Under the pieces are notes generated by a model. It searched no databases. It was not told the DNA's origin and worked only from the letters and a program-made list of their open reading frames with translations. Shown here piece by piece: positions 28,675 through 37,634 of a DNA stretch of 37,634 nucleotides (positions are counted from its first letter, which is position 1; every line of letters starts with the position of its first letter). The DNA is taken from the NCBI GenBank assembly GCA_003230545.1, contig QIFB01000135.1, positions 1-37,634 on the forward strand. The letters are read 5' to 3'. Source of the stretch: Gammaproteobacteria bacterium. Lineage in GTDB: Bacteria; Pseudomonadota; Gammaproteobacteria; UBA9214. The position numbers and the translations under genes were made by a program.

Positions 28675-29540
28675 GCGTCTTTGTGCACCAGTCATCCCGG
28701 GTCATTATCCAGGGGTTTACCGGCCAGCATGCGACCTTCCATGCAGAAGAGTCCATGGAGAACGGGACCAATGTCGTCGGTGGCGTGACCCCCGGCAAGG
28801 GCGGGCAGACCCACCTCGATCGCCCGGTGTTCGATACAGTGTCACAGGCCGTGCGCGAGACCGGTGCCGATGTCAGCGGGATCTTTGTGCCACCGCCGTT
28901 TGCCGCGGACGCCATCATGGAAGCACTGGAGGCCGGTATCGGTGTCGTCGTGGTGATCGCCGACGGTATCCCGGTGCAGGACATGGTGCGGGTGAAGCGT
29001 TATGCCATGGACTGCAATGCCATAATTATCGGCCCGAATACCCCGGGCATCATCACCCCGGCGGCCTGCAAGGTCGGCATCATGCCGTCACACATCTACA
29101 CGCCGGGACGCATCGGCGTGGTATCCCGTTCCGGGACCCTCAACTACGAGGCCGTGCAACAGATGACGGAGCTGGGTATGGGGCAATCGACTTCGGTCGG
29201 TATCGGTGGTGACCCGGTCAATGGCACCGACTTTGTGACCGTGTTGCGGGCCTTCGAGGAAGATCCTGATACCGATGCCGTTATTATGATCGGCGAGATC
29301 GGCGGACCGCAGGAGGTCGATGCGGCACAATGGGCGAAGGACAACATGAGCAAGCCGGTGGTCGGTTTTGTCGCGGGTGTGTCGGCGCCTCCGGGACGGC
29401 GCATGGGCCATGCCGGCGCCATCATTTCCGGCCAGGCGGATACGGCGAATGCCAAGATGGACCTGATGGAAGAACTGGGGGTCCATGTGGTGCGTAACCC
29501 GGCCCTGATCGGTGAAACTGCCAACCGGGTCTTCAGCTAG
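28671..29540 (+). CDS. mtkB: Malate--CoA ligase (malate thiokinase) alpha subunit-like / SucD homolog
   Basis: NVVGGVTPGKGGQTH, FVPPPFAADAIMEA, GRRMGHAGAIISG phospho-His; 4-bp overlap with beta subunit. Confidence 0.78.
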   Translation: MSVFVHQSSRVIIQGFTGQHATFHAEESMENGTNVVGGVTPGKGGQTHLDRPVFDTVSQAVRETGADVSGIFVPPPFAADAIMEALEAGIGVVVVIADGIPVQDMVRVKRYAMDCNAIIIGPNTPGIITPAACKVGIMPSHIYTPGRIGVVSRSGTLNYEAVQQMTELGMGQSTSVGIGGDPVNGTDFVTVLRAFEEDPDTDAVIMIGEIGGPQEVDAAQWAKDNMSKPVVGFVAGVSAPPGRRMGHAGAIISGQADTANAKMDLMEELGVHVVRNPALIGETANRVFS

Positions 29541-29548
29541 ACATTACC

Positions 29549-29667
29549 GGGGTCAGATCCCAGTTTTCGCTAATATTCCTCGAATAATTTTTCGCCAGGA
29601 ATATTAGCGAAAACTGGGATCTGACCCCACCCCGGGGACCTGTTAGCGAAAACTGGGATCTGACCCC
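29549..29667. repeat. Perfect 32-bp inverted repeat (29549-29580 / 29597-29628) plus third partial copy (29643-29667)
   Basis: ggggtcagatcccagttttcgctaatattcct vs aggaatattagcgaaaactgggatctgacccc; then ttagcgaaaactgggatctgacccc. Confidence 0.9.
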
Positions 29668-29787
29668 CCCCGGCAGAAGCATTGCCTGCCAGCTTGTATC
29701 GGCGGTAAACTACGTCCTCATTTTATTCACTAAGCTCCCGTTTTATGGCGGGTTTTAACTCATTCACTGAAACAGACGGAGTCTTGC

Positions 29788-30219
29788 ATGGCAATCGAGC
29801 GGACCTTTTCAATTATTAAGCCGGATGCAGTGGCGAAAAACATCATAGGCGATATCTACAGCCGTTTTGAAAAGGGCGGTCTGTGCATTATTGCAGCGAA
29901 AATGCTGCACCTGACACGTGAACAGGCAGAAGGGTTTTATGCCGTGCACAGGGAGCAGCCGTTCTACAAGGACCTGGTGGAGTTCATGACGTCCGGGCCG
30001 GTCGTGGTACAGGTGCTCGAAGGCGACAACGCCATTCTGAAAAACCGCGAACTGATGGGTGCAACCAATCCACAGGATGCCGATCCCGGTACCATCCGCG
30101 CGGATTTCGCCGAAACCGTGGATGAGAATGCCGTACACGGTTCCGATGCCCCCGACACTGCGGCGCAGGAAATTGATTTTTTCTTTGGAGACGAAGGTCT
30201 CTGTCCACGTACCCGCTAG
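29788..30219 (+). CDS. ndk: Nucleoside diphosphate kinase
   Basis: [40 protein letters not shown] end. Confidence 0.97.
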   Translation: MAIERTFSIIKPDAVAKNIIGDIYSRFEKGGLCIIAAKMLHLTREQAEGFYAVHREQPFYKDLVEFMTSGPVVVQVLEGDNAILKNRELMGATNPQDADPGTIRADFAETVDENAVHGSDAPDTAAQEIDFFFGDEGLCPRTR

Positions 30220-30235
30220 CCGGTTTGGCCTGCCC

Positions 30236-31339
30236 ATGAGCGTTCCCGGGAAAATCAATCTGCTGGGTCTCGATCGCGAGGGTCTGGAGGCCTTTTTCAC
30301 GGCGCGCGGCGACAAGTCGTTTCGCGCCTCCCAGGTGATGAAGTGGATCTACGGCCAGGGCGTGGCCGATTTCCGCGCCATGACCAACCTGGGCAAGGCG
30401 TTGCGGACGGACCTCGATGAGTGCGCCGAAGTGCGTCTTCCGGACATTGCAGAGGACCAGTGTTCGGATGACGGTTCACGCAAATGGCTGTTGCGACTCG
30501 AAGACGGGAACTGTATCGAGACGGTTTTTATCCCGGAAGCCGATCGCGGGACCCTGTGTGTGTCATCGCAGGTCGGCTGCATGCTCAACTGCAGTTTTTG
30601 TTCCACGGCGCAACAGGGTTTCAATCGCAACCTGACTGCGGCGGAGATTATCGCGCAGCTCTGGATTGCCTCCCGTGCACTGGATAATCCGCCCGACGGG
30701 TCGCGCCGCATATCCAATGTCGTGATGATGGGCATGGGGGAGCCGCTGCTTAACTATGACAACGTGGTTCGTGCCATGCGCCTGATGCTGGATGACTTCG
30801 GTTACGGGCTGTCGAAACGCCGCATTACGCTCAGCACGGCCGGTATTGTTCCGGCCATCAAAAAATTGCGTGAAGACTGCGATGTCAGCCTGGCCGTTTC
30901 CCTGCATGCACCGGATGATCTGCTGCGGGATGAACTGGTACCCCTGAATCGCAAGTATCCTATCCGGGAATTGCTCGATACCTGTCATGAATACGTGGGC
31001 GACAGCCGGCGCCGGGTCACCTTTGAATATGTGCTGCTATCAGGGGTCAATGACACCGATGGCCACGCCCGCCAGCTGGCGCGCCGCCTGGAAGGTATCC
31101 CGGCGAAGATCAACCTGATTCCGTTCAACCCGTTTCCGCAAACCCGCTACCGGCGCAGTCCGCCTGCGCGTATTCAGCGGTTCTTTGAAATACTCAACCA
31201 GGCAGGTATCGTTACCATTACCCGGAAGACCCGGGGAGACGATATCGATGCGGCCTGCGGCCAGCTCGCGGGACGCTTTAGTGACCGTACCAGCCGCCGT
31301 GCCCGCCGTACAGCTGCTGCCCAGGAAACCCGATTATGA
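30236..31339 (+). CDS. rlmN: 23S rRNA (adenine2503-C2)-methyltransferase RlmN
   Basis: Radical SAM CNLNCxFC-type motif [27 protein letters not shown]; start at internal ATG after ndk. Confidence 0.96.
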   Translation: MSVPGKINLLGLDREGLEAFFTARGDKSFRASQVMKWIYGQGVADFRAMTNLGKALRTDLDECAEVRLPDIAEDQCSDDGSRKWLLRLEDGNCIETVFIPEADRGTLCVSSQVGCMLNCSFCSTAQQGFNRNLTAAEIIAQLWIASRALDNPPDGSRRISNVVMMGMGEPLLNYDNVVRAMRLMLDDFGYGLSKRRITLSTAGIVPAIKKLREDCDVSLAVSLHAPDDLLRDELVPLNRKYPIRELLDTCHEYVGDSRRRVTFEYVLLSGVNDTDGHARQLARRLEGIPAKINLIPFNPFPQTRYRRSPPARIQRFFEILNQAGIVTITRKTRGDDIDAACGQLAGRFSDRTSRRARRTAAAQETRL

Positions 31340-32112
31340 CCGCTACCCTCAACAGATTTCTGGTACCTGTTCTTGCCATCGTATTGTCGGCATGCGCTGC
31401 CTCGCCGGATGAGGAGAGAGCAGAAAGGCGCCTGAAACGGGCTGCGAAGGCCAACACAGAGCTTGGTGTGGAATATATGAAGGAAGGCCATCTGGAAACG
31501 GCAGAAGGCAAGCTGAAGAAGGCCATCGAGCAGGACCCGGACTCCCTGCGTGCACACGATGCCATTGCGGTGCTGTACGGGCGTGTTGAAGAAAATGAGC
31601 GCGCGGAGAAACATTTCAAAAAGGCATTGTCACTGAATCCGGACGATTCCAGGACGCACAATAATTACGGGTTGTACCTGTGCCAGACAGGTGCTTACGT
31701 CAGGGCGGATGAGCAGTTCAGGCAGGCCGCCAGCAACCCGCTGTATTCCGGGCGGCTCGCTACGCTGACGAATGCCGGCGTATGTGCGAACAAGATTCCG
31801 GATGTTGAAAAGGCGGAACAGTATTTCCGGGAAGTCCTGGAAACCGCCCCGGATTTTACCCCGGCCTTGCTGAACATGGTGAGCATGAGCTATGAACAGG
31901 GCAAGTACATGAGTGCACGTGGTTACCTGCAGCGCTATGAGGGTGTTGCCCGGTACAACGCCGAGAGCCTGTGGCTGGGTGTGCGCATCGAGGCAGCATT
32001 GAAAGACAGGAATGCATCAGGCCGTTATGGCCTGTTGCTGAAGAACAATTTTCCGGATACCGCCCAGGCAAAGAGCCTGCAGGAGTGGGAGAATGAGCGC
32101 CGGAACCGCTAG
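31336..32112 (+). CDS. pilW: Type IV pilus biogenesis/stability protein PilW
   Basis: Lipobox LSACAA; TPR repeats; between rlmN and rodZ. Confidence 0.92.
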   Translation: MTATLNRFLVPVLAIVLSACAASPDEERAERRLKRAAKANTELGVEYMKEGHLETAEGKLKKAIEQDPDSLRAHDAIAVLYGRVEENERAEKHFKKALSLNPDDSRTHNNYGLYLCQTGAYVRADEQFRQAASNPLYSGRLATLTNAGVCANKIPDVEKAEQYFREVLETAPDFTPALLNMVSMSYEQGKYMSARGYLQRYEGVARYNAESLWLGVRIEAALKDRNASGRYGLLLKNNFPDTAQAKSLQEWENERRNR

Positions 32113-32590
32113 CAGCAACAACACAATCGGGACACGACTCCGCGAGGCGCGGATTGCGCATCAGCTGGAACCGGAAGGCGTGGCAGAAGAACTGCATCTG
32201 GACGCGGGGATAATCAGGGCTATCGAGACGGGCGACATGGCGGCATTGCCGGCATCCATATTTGTCCAGGGTTATGTGCGCAGCTACGCACGCCTTGTCG
32301 GGTTGCCGGAAGATGAACTGATTCGTGACTTTAATGCACAGTGTGAAGAGCTGCCGCCGCTGTCGGTGTATCGCACGAGTGAACAGCGGCTACTCTTGCG
32401 GCTACCCTCGGCAAGGCTGGTTCGAAACGTGATACTCATTATGCTCGGGGCTATCATGCTGTGGCTCGCCTATCCGTTTGTTGAGAAGCTGGTACGGTCA
32501 CAGGGCGGGGAAGCAACCGAGCAGGTCCCCGGGCGGCTGGAATTACCGCCTGAATTTGGCAACGAACAACCTTCCGATAATCCCGGCTGA
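32093..32590 (+). CDS. Short RodZ-like helix-turn-helix membrane protein
   Basis: N-terminal HTH_25-like [24 protein letters not shown]...[15 protein letters not shown], one TM helix; ends shortly after TM (165 aa). Confidence 0.82.
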   Translation: MSAGTASSNNTIGTRLREARIAHQLEPEGVAEELHLDAGIIRAIETGDMAALPASIFVQGYVRSYARLVGLPEDELIRDFNAQCEELPPLSVYRTSEQRLLLRLPSARLVRNVILIMLGAIMLWLAYPFVEKLVRSQGGEATEQVPGRLELPPEFGNEQPSDNPG

Positions 32591-32648
32591 CGGGCAGCAG
32601 CCCGGCACGGCAGCGGAATATACCAGGCAGGAAAACGGGAACAGGTTT

Positions 32649-33935
32649 ATGGCCAAGACGATCCAGGCCGTACGCGGGATGAACGATATCCTGCCGGACC
32701 AGACAGCTGCATGGCAGCACCTCGAAGCGGTGTTGCGGGACGTGGCCCAGGCATATGGCTACCGTGAAATCCGTTTGCCCATCATCGAGAAAACCGAGCT
32801 GTTCAAGCGCTCTATTGGTGAGGTAACGGATATCGTCGAGAAGGAGATGTACACCTTCGATGACCGCAATGGCGAGAGTCTGACACTGCGTCCCGAGGGT
32901 ACGGCAGGTTGTGTCCGTGCCTGCATGGAGCACGGCATGCTGCACAACCAGGTGCAGCGACTCTGGTATACCGGGCCGATGTTCCGGCACGAACGCCCGC
33001 AGCAAGGGCGCTACCGGCAGTTTTACCAGGTTGGCGTCGAGGCATTCGGGATGGAGGGCCCGGATATTGATGCCGAGCTGATTTTCATGACGGCACGTAT
33101 GTGGCGCTCCCTGGGCCTGAATGACCTGACACTGCAGATCAATTCGCTGGGCACCACTGCTGCCCGGGCTGGTTACAAAACCGCCCTGGTGGAGTATCTC
33201 CGGGGCTGTTTCGGGGAACTCGATGCGGACAGCCAGCGGCGCATTGACAGCAATCCAATGCGCATTCTCGACAGCAAGAACCCGGCGATGGCGGCTGTCA
33301 TCAACGGTGCGCCGGTGTTGCCGGATTATCTGGATGACGAATCCCGTGTACACTTCGGTGCGTTATGCGCATTCCTGGACGATGCAGGCATCGTCTACGA
33401 GGTCAATCCGCGCCTGGTCAGGGGGCTGGACTATTACAGCAGGACCGTGTTCGAGTGGGTGACCGGCAAGCTGGGCGCACAGGGTACCGTCTGTGCCGGC
33501 GGGCGCTTTGACGGCCTGGTCGAGTATCTCGGTGGCCGGGCAACACCGGCAATCGGTTTTGCGCTCGGGCTGGAACGGTTGATTGCCCTGCTGCAGGCCA
33601 ATGCCGTTGAGCTGCCTGCACACACGCCGCATGTCTACCTGGTGCTGGGTGGCACGCAGGGGGTCCGGCGCGGAATGGTTTTTGCCGGGGAGCTGCGCGC
33701 CATGCTCACCGGCCTGCGTCTGGAGACCAATTGCGGTAATGGCAGTTTCAAGAGCCAGTTCAAGCGGGCAGACCGGAGCGGCGCCGCCATTGCCCTGGTG
33801 ATCGGGGACGATGAGGCCGCGCAGGGCCAGGTCACACTCAAGCCGTTGCGGAGCGAGGGCGACCAGCAGGTGCTGGCTCAGCAGGATATTGCCAGTCACC
33901 TGGGTGAACGGCTGGGTTTGCAGCTAAACCGGTAA
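32649..33935 (+). CDS. hisS: Histidine--tRNA ligase
   Basis: [38 protein letters not shown]; start at ATG 32649. Confidence 0.97.
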   Translation: MAKTIQAVRGMNDILPDQTAAWQHLEAVLRDVAQAYGYREIRLPIIEKTELFKRSIGEVTDIVEKEMYTFDDRNGESLTLRPEGTAGCVRACMEHGMLHNQVQRLWYTGPMFRHERPQQGRYRQFYQVGVEAFGMEGPDIDAELIFMTARMWRSLGLNDLTLQINSLGTTAARAGYKTALVEYLRGCFGELDADSQRRIDSNPMRILDSKNPAMAAVINGAPVLPDYLDDESRVHFGALCAFLDDAGIVYEVNPRLVRGLDYYSRTVFEWVTGKLGAQGTVCAGGRFDGLVEYLGGRATPAIGFALGLERLIALLQANAVELPAHTPHVYLVLGGTQGVRRGMVFAGELRAMLTGLRLETNCGNGSFKSQFKRADRSGAAIALVIGDDEAAQGQVTLKPLRSEGDQQVLAQQDIASHLGERLGLQLNR

Positions 33936-33982
33936 TCAATACATGGCTCTTTCCCCGGTCGAGCGGGTAGATTACCGTTACC

Positions 33983-34055
33983 GGGCCGAATTCATTCACC
34001 CGCAAATGACTCCGGCCGTCAGAGCCCCGCTGGTCGAATGAATTCGACCCTACAA
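33983..34055. repeat. Degenerate Family A-like palindromic repeat
   Basis: gggccgaattcattc and ggtcgaatgaattcgaccctacaa. Confidence 0.5.
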
Positions 34056-34076
34056 TCGTATTAACAGGAGTACTTG

Positions 34077-34733
34077 ATGGATATCCATGAAACAGAGGAA
34101 CAGCAGGTAGAGGCCCTGAAGAAATGGTGGAAGGAGAATAGCAGCTCCATCATCACCGGGATATTGCTCGGCCTGGCCGTGCTGTTTGGCACAAAGACCT
34201 GGTTTTCCTACCAGGAAACACAAGCGGGAAATGCTTCCAATATCTACACGGGCATGATGGCCGCACTGGACAAGGGCGAGGAGGCAGTCGTCACGGGGCG
34301 GGCCGGTATCCTGATCGCCGACTATCCCGGAACACCGTATGCAACACTGGCTGCGCTCGCACTGGCCAGGGTAAAGCTGGAGCAGGGGGAGCTCACGGCC
34401 GCCCACGCGCAATTGCAATGGGCGCTGGACAATACCGGTTCCGATGTGGTCCGGCAGACAGTCCGCCTGCGCCTTGCCCGGGTCATGATAGGCGAAGACA
34501 ACCTGGACGGAGCGGAAGCATTGCTGGGGGAGACACCACCTGATGCGGCGTTTGAACCGCTATATGCCGAACTCAGGGGGGATATCCAGCTGGCACGCGG
34601 CAACGCAAACACTGCCCGGGTGCAATACGAACAGGCACTGGCCGGGTTGCAGCCTGCTGCGCCCGGCTACCGGTTGGTAAAACTCAAGGTTGACAATATC
34701 CAGCCAGCGGAAGATTCGGGGGCGCCTCAATGA
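34077..34733 (+). CDS. yfgM: YfgM family tetratricopeptide protein (SecYEG ancillary subunit)
   Basis: EEQQVEALKKWWKENSSSIITGILLG; between hisS and bamB. Confidence 0.93.
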   Translation: MDIHETEEQQVEALKKWWKENSSSIITGILLGLAVLFGTKTWFSYQETQAGNASNIYTGMMAALDKGEEAVVTGRAGILIADYPGTPYATLAALALARVKLEQGELTAAHAQLQWALDNTGSDVVRQTVRLRLARVMIGEDNLDGAEALLGETPPDAAFEPLYAELRGDIQLARGNANTARVQYEQALAGLQPAAPGYRLVKLKVDNIQPAEDSGAPQ

Positions 34734-35887
34734 AACCGGCGCTGCTCCCGATCCTCGCGGGCATCCTGCTGTCCGGTTGTTCCGCGGTGACCGGTTTTAT
34801 CGCCGGTGAGGACAATGCCGAACCACCGGCCAAGCTTGAGAAGATCAGTAACGATGTCACACTCAACAAGTTGTGGAGCACCCGTACCGGTGTCGGGTAC
34901 GACGAGCAGTTCATCAAGCTGGTGCCGGCCGTGGAAGGTCCCTATGTGCTGGTCGCTGACCGCAAGGGCAGGGTAACGGCACTGAGCGCCGACTCGGGCA
35001 AGGAGCTCTGGCAGACGAAAACCAAAAAGCTGATATCCGCCGGTCCGGGTGCCGGCGAGGAGCTGGTGCTGGTCGGCACCAGCGATGCAGAGGTGCTGGC
35101 TCTGAGCCTGCTCGACGGCAGCGTGGTCTGGGAGGCCCGTGTTACCAGTGAAGTCCTGTCAGTGCCGCAAATCGATCTCGGGGTGGTGGTCGTGCAGACG
35201 GTGGACGGCAATGTCGCCGGCCTGAGTGCAGTGGATGGCAGTCAGCTGTGGATCTATGACCGTACGGTGCCAACGCTGACCCTGCGCGGTACCAGTACCC
35301 CGGCAGTAGAGCACGGCATTGTGCTGGCCGGCTTCGCCAGTGGCAAACTGGCCGCAATCAGCACGGAAAAGGGCTTTGTTGCCTGGGAGACCAGCGTGGC
35401 CATTCCCAAGGGTCGCTCCGAGCTGGAGCGCATGGTGGACGTGGATGCTGACCCGATTATCGTCGGTACGGCGGTCTACGTCGCATCGTACCAGGGGCGT
35501 GTCGCTGTGATTGACATCCAGAACGGCAACCTCGGCTGGACCCGCGATATGTCATCGTTCGCAGGCCTGGGGGTGGACTTTGCACAGGTCTATGTGACCG
35601 ATCAGGAAAGCTATGTCTGGGCGCTCACACGCGAAAGCGGGGACTCGGTCTGGAAGCAGGACAAGTTGATTAACCGCGCAGTGACTGCACCCGAGCCCCA
35701 CAGTAATTATGTCGCGGTTGGTGACTTCGAGGGTTACCTGCACCTGCTGTCACGCTATGACGGTCATATCGCTGCACGCGTCAGGGTTGACAAAAACGGC
35801 ATCAGTGCGCGCCCTGTTTCTGTTGATGAAGTGCTTTATGTATATGGTAATGGCGGTACCATGGCCGCCTACGCGCTGGGCGAGTAA
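34730..35887 (+). CDS. bamB: Outer membrane protein assembly factor BamB
   Basis: Lipobox LLSGCSA; PQQ-like beta-propeller repeats. Confidence 0.96.
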   Translation: MKPALLPILAGILLSGCSAVTGFIAGEDNAEPPAKLEKISNDVTLNKLWSTRTGVGYDEQFIKLVPAVEGPYVLVADRKGRVTALSADSGKELWQTKTKKLISAGPGAGEELVLVGTSDAEVLALSLLDGSVVWEARVTSEVLSVPQIDLGVVVVQTVDGNVAGLSAVDGSQLWIYDRTVPTLTLRGTSTPAVEHGIVLAGFASGKLAAISTEKGFVAWETSVAIPKGRSELERMVDVDADPIIVGTAVYVASYQGRVAVIDIQNGNLGWTRDMSSFAGLGVDFAQVYVTDQESYVWALTRESGDSVWKQDKLINRAVTAPEPHSNYVAVGDFEGYLHLLSRYDGHIAARVRVDKNGISARPVSVDEVLYVYGNGGTMAAYALGE

Positions 35888-35915
35888 ACCGCGTAACGCT
35901 GCGGCCGGCAGGAAT

Positions 35916-35995
35916 GTAGCCCGGAGGCTACATGGCCGGAATCCGGGATCGCGGCCCTGTTTTCCCCGGATTCCGCTGCGCTTCATCCGGGCTAC
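35916..35995. repeat. Family B palindrome
   Basis: gtagcccggaggctacatggccggaatccggg...ccccggattccgctgcgcttcatccgggctac. Confidence 0.78.
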
Positions 35996-36052
35996 AATGT
36001 TTGCTGGTTTGTCAAACGTCCATTATACGGTTCATATATCTACGGTTTTCCC

Positions 36053-37450
36053 ATGATCCCCGTCATTGCACTTGTTGGCCGTCCGAATGTCGGCAAATCA
36101 ACCCTGTTCAACCGCCTGACCCGTACCCGGGATGCGCTGGTGGCCGCCGTCCCGGGACTGACACGCGACCGGAAATACGGTGATGGCCGCTATGGTGACC
36201 GGACGTTTATCGTGGTTGATACCGGGGGCCTGTCCGGCGATCGTGATGCCCTTGACGGCTTGATGGCGCAACAGGCATGGCAGGCCATCGATGAAGCGGA
36301 CCAGGTTTTTTTTCTGGTGGATGGCAGGGAAGGTCTCACGGGCCATGATGAAACCATTGCAGTGGCGCTGCGTCGCACCGGCAAGCCGCAAACACTGATC
36401 GTTAACAAGATTGACGGGATGGATGCCGATGCCGCACTGGCCGATTTCCATGCCCTCGGCCTCGGTGATCCCGTGCCGGTCTCGGCCAGCCATGGACGCG
36501 GCGTGGAGCAACTGCTGAACAGGACCTTCGCCGGGCTGCCGCCGGCCGTGGAGCCGGACAGCACTGTGGCTGCTGACGACACGATACGGGTGGCCGTTGC
36601 CGGACGCCCGAACGTGGGCAAGTCGACCCTGATCAACCGTATGCTGGGTGAAGACCGCGTGCTGGCATTCGATGAGCCCGGCACCACGCGCGACAGTATC
36701 TTTATTCCCTTTCAGCGGGACGGCGTGGATTACACCCTCATTGATACGGCAGGTGTGCGCCGCAAGGCACGCGTCAGGGAGGTGGTCGAGAAATTCAGCA
36801 TCATCAAGACACTGCAGGCCATCGATGCCGCGAACGTGGTGATACTGGTGCTGGATGCGCAGTCAGGCATCAGCGAGCAGGACGCGACCATCGCCGGATA
36901 TATCGCGGAGAAAGGCCGGGCACTGATTGTCGCAGTCAATAAATGGGATGGTCTGGATGCGCATGAACGCAGCGCGGTAAGAAACCAGCTGGAACTGAAA
37001 CTGCCGTTCCTGGGTTTTGCCAGCACGATGTTTATTTCCGCTCTGCACGGCACGGCGGTGGGTGAGTTATATGCAGAGATCAGCCGTGCGCATGCCGCCG
37101 CCATGCGTGACCTGCCAACACCACGACTGACCGCTGTTCTCGAACAGGCCGTGCAGGCACACCAGCCCCCCCTGGTGCGTGGCCGGCGCATCAAACTGCG
37201 CTATGCCCACCAGGGTGGACGCAACCCGCCGGTCATTGTCATTCACGGCAACCAGACGGAACGGGTGCCGGAGACCTACCGGCGTTACCTGGCCAATGCA
37301 TTCCGCAAGCACCTGAAGCTGTCAGGGACGCCGATCCGGATCGAGTTTCGTACCGGCAGCAACCCGTACAAGGGCATCCGCAACAAGCTGACGCCGCGCC
37401 AGGCAGGCCGCAAGCGGCGCCTGATGAAGTACGTCAAGGGAAAGCGCTAG
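36053..37450 (+). CDS. der: Ribosome biogenesis GTPase Der
   Basis: Two GTPase domains: [14 protein letters not shown] and [16 protein letters not shown]-like C-terminus. Confidence 0.98.
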   Translation: MIPVIALVGRPNVGKSTLFNRLTRTRDALVAAVPGLTRDRKYGDGRYGDRTFIVVDTGGLSGDRDALDGLMAQQAWQAIDEADQVFFLVDGREGLTGHDETIAVALRRTGKPQTLIVNKIDGMDADAALADFHALGLGDPVPVSASHGRGVEQLLNRTFAGLPPAVEPDSTVAADDTIRVAVAGRPNVGKSTLINRMLGEDRVLAFDEPGTTRDSIFIPFQRDGVDYTLIDTAGVRRKARVREVVEKFSIIKTLQAIDAANVVILVLDAQSGISEQDATIAGYIAEKGRALIVAVNKWDGLDAHERSAVRNQLELKLPFLGFASTMFISALHGTAVGELYAEISRAHAAAMRDLPTPRLTAVLEQAVQAHQPPLVRGRRIKLRYAHQGGRNPPVIVIHGNQTERVPETYRRYLANAFRKHLKLSGTPIRIEFRTGSNPYKGIRNKLTPRQAGRKRRLMKYVKGKR

Positions 37451-37466
37451 ACAGGACAACGGTGCG

Positions 37467-37550
37467 TCGCAGGACCTGCGCCCCCGCGGGGAAATGCATT
37501 CCCGGCCGGGGGCCGGTCAGTAGGTTGGGCTGAACGCAGTGATGCCCAAC
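37467..37550. repeat. Family C element followed by a distinct taggttgggctgaacgcagtgatgcccaac repeat
   Basis: aggacctgcgcccccgcggggaaatgcattcccggccgggggccggtc; ttgggc...gcccaa inverted repeat. Confidence 0.55.
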
Positions 37551-37595
37551 ATGGTGCGTTCATTTAACCGGTGCATTCCACGTATATCAGGACGG

Positions 37596-37634
37596 TCAGT
37601 CGGTATATTCAAACAGCTTGACGACCTTCTGCAC
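37596..37634 (-). CDS. C-terminal end of a minus-strand gene cut by the window (…VQKVVKLFEYTD*)
   Basis: Open minus-strand frame to the window edge ending in TGA at 37598-37596; too short to identify. Confidence 0.35.
   Translation of the reverse strand: MQKVVKLFEYTD

Noticed and set aside
29720-29765. Terminator-like hairpin cccg-ttttatgg-cggg-tttt before ndk
   Set aside because: The stem is only about 4 bp and lies in the ndk leader; too weak to call.

Overview
This looks like an ordinary gammaproteobacterial chromosomal segment. Identification is from protein motifs read by eye plus synteny; no database search was run. The main blocks, in order, are: a zinc metallopeptidase and a PA2779/PA2778-type gene pair; a DUF427-class III cyclase fusion; ffs (SRP RNA)-dnaX-ybaB-recR-HIT; rsgA-phhB-cytochrome c-M48 peptidase (minus strand); orn; aqpZ; two L,D-transpeptidase-like genes; sulfurtransferase-glcFED (minus strand); DUF1249; iscR-iscS-iscA-hscB-hscA-fdx-iscX; malyl-CoA lyase with malate thiokinase-like ligase subunits; ndk-rlmN-pilW-short rodZ-hisS-yfgM-bamB-der. 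I found no CRISPR array, prophage, intact transposase or tRNA. The points most worth a second look are: (1) the isc operon has no iscU, with iscS and iscA only 6 bp apart, although hscB and hscA are kept; (2) ispG is absent from the rodZ-hisS interval and rodZ is short; (3) a lipoprotein C39-like peptidase sits next to a small secreted protein with a GGG motif before a hydrophobic C-terminal helix; (4) a malyl-CoA lyase/malate thiokinase cluster shares the window with glycolate oxidase; (5) several families of intergenic palindromic repeats occur, including one that starts on the stop codon of two unrelated genes and a perfect 32-bp inverted repeat with a third partial copy; (6) a short TgpA-like coding remnant lies upstream of the cyclase gene.
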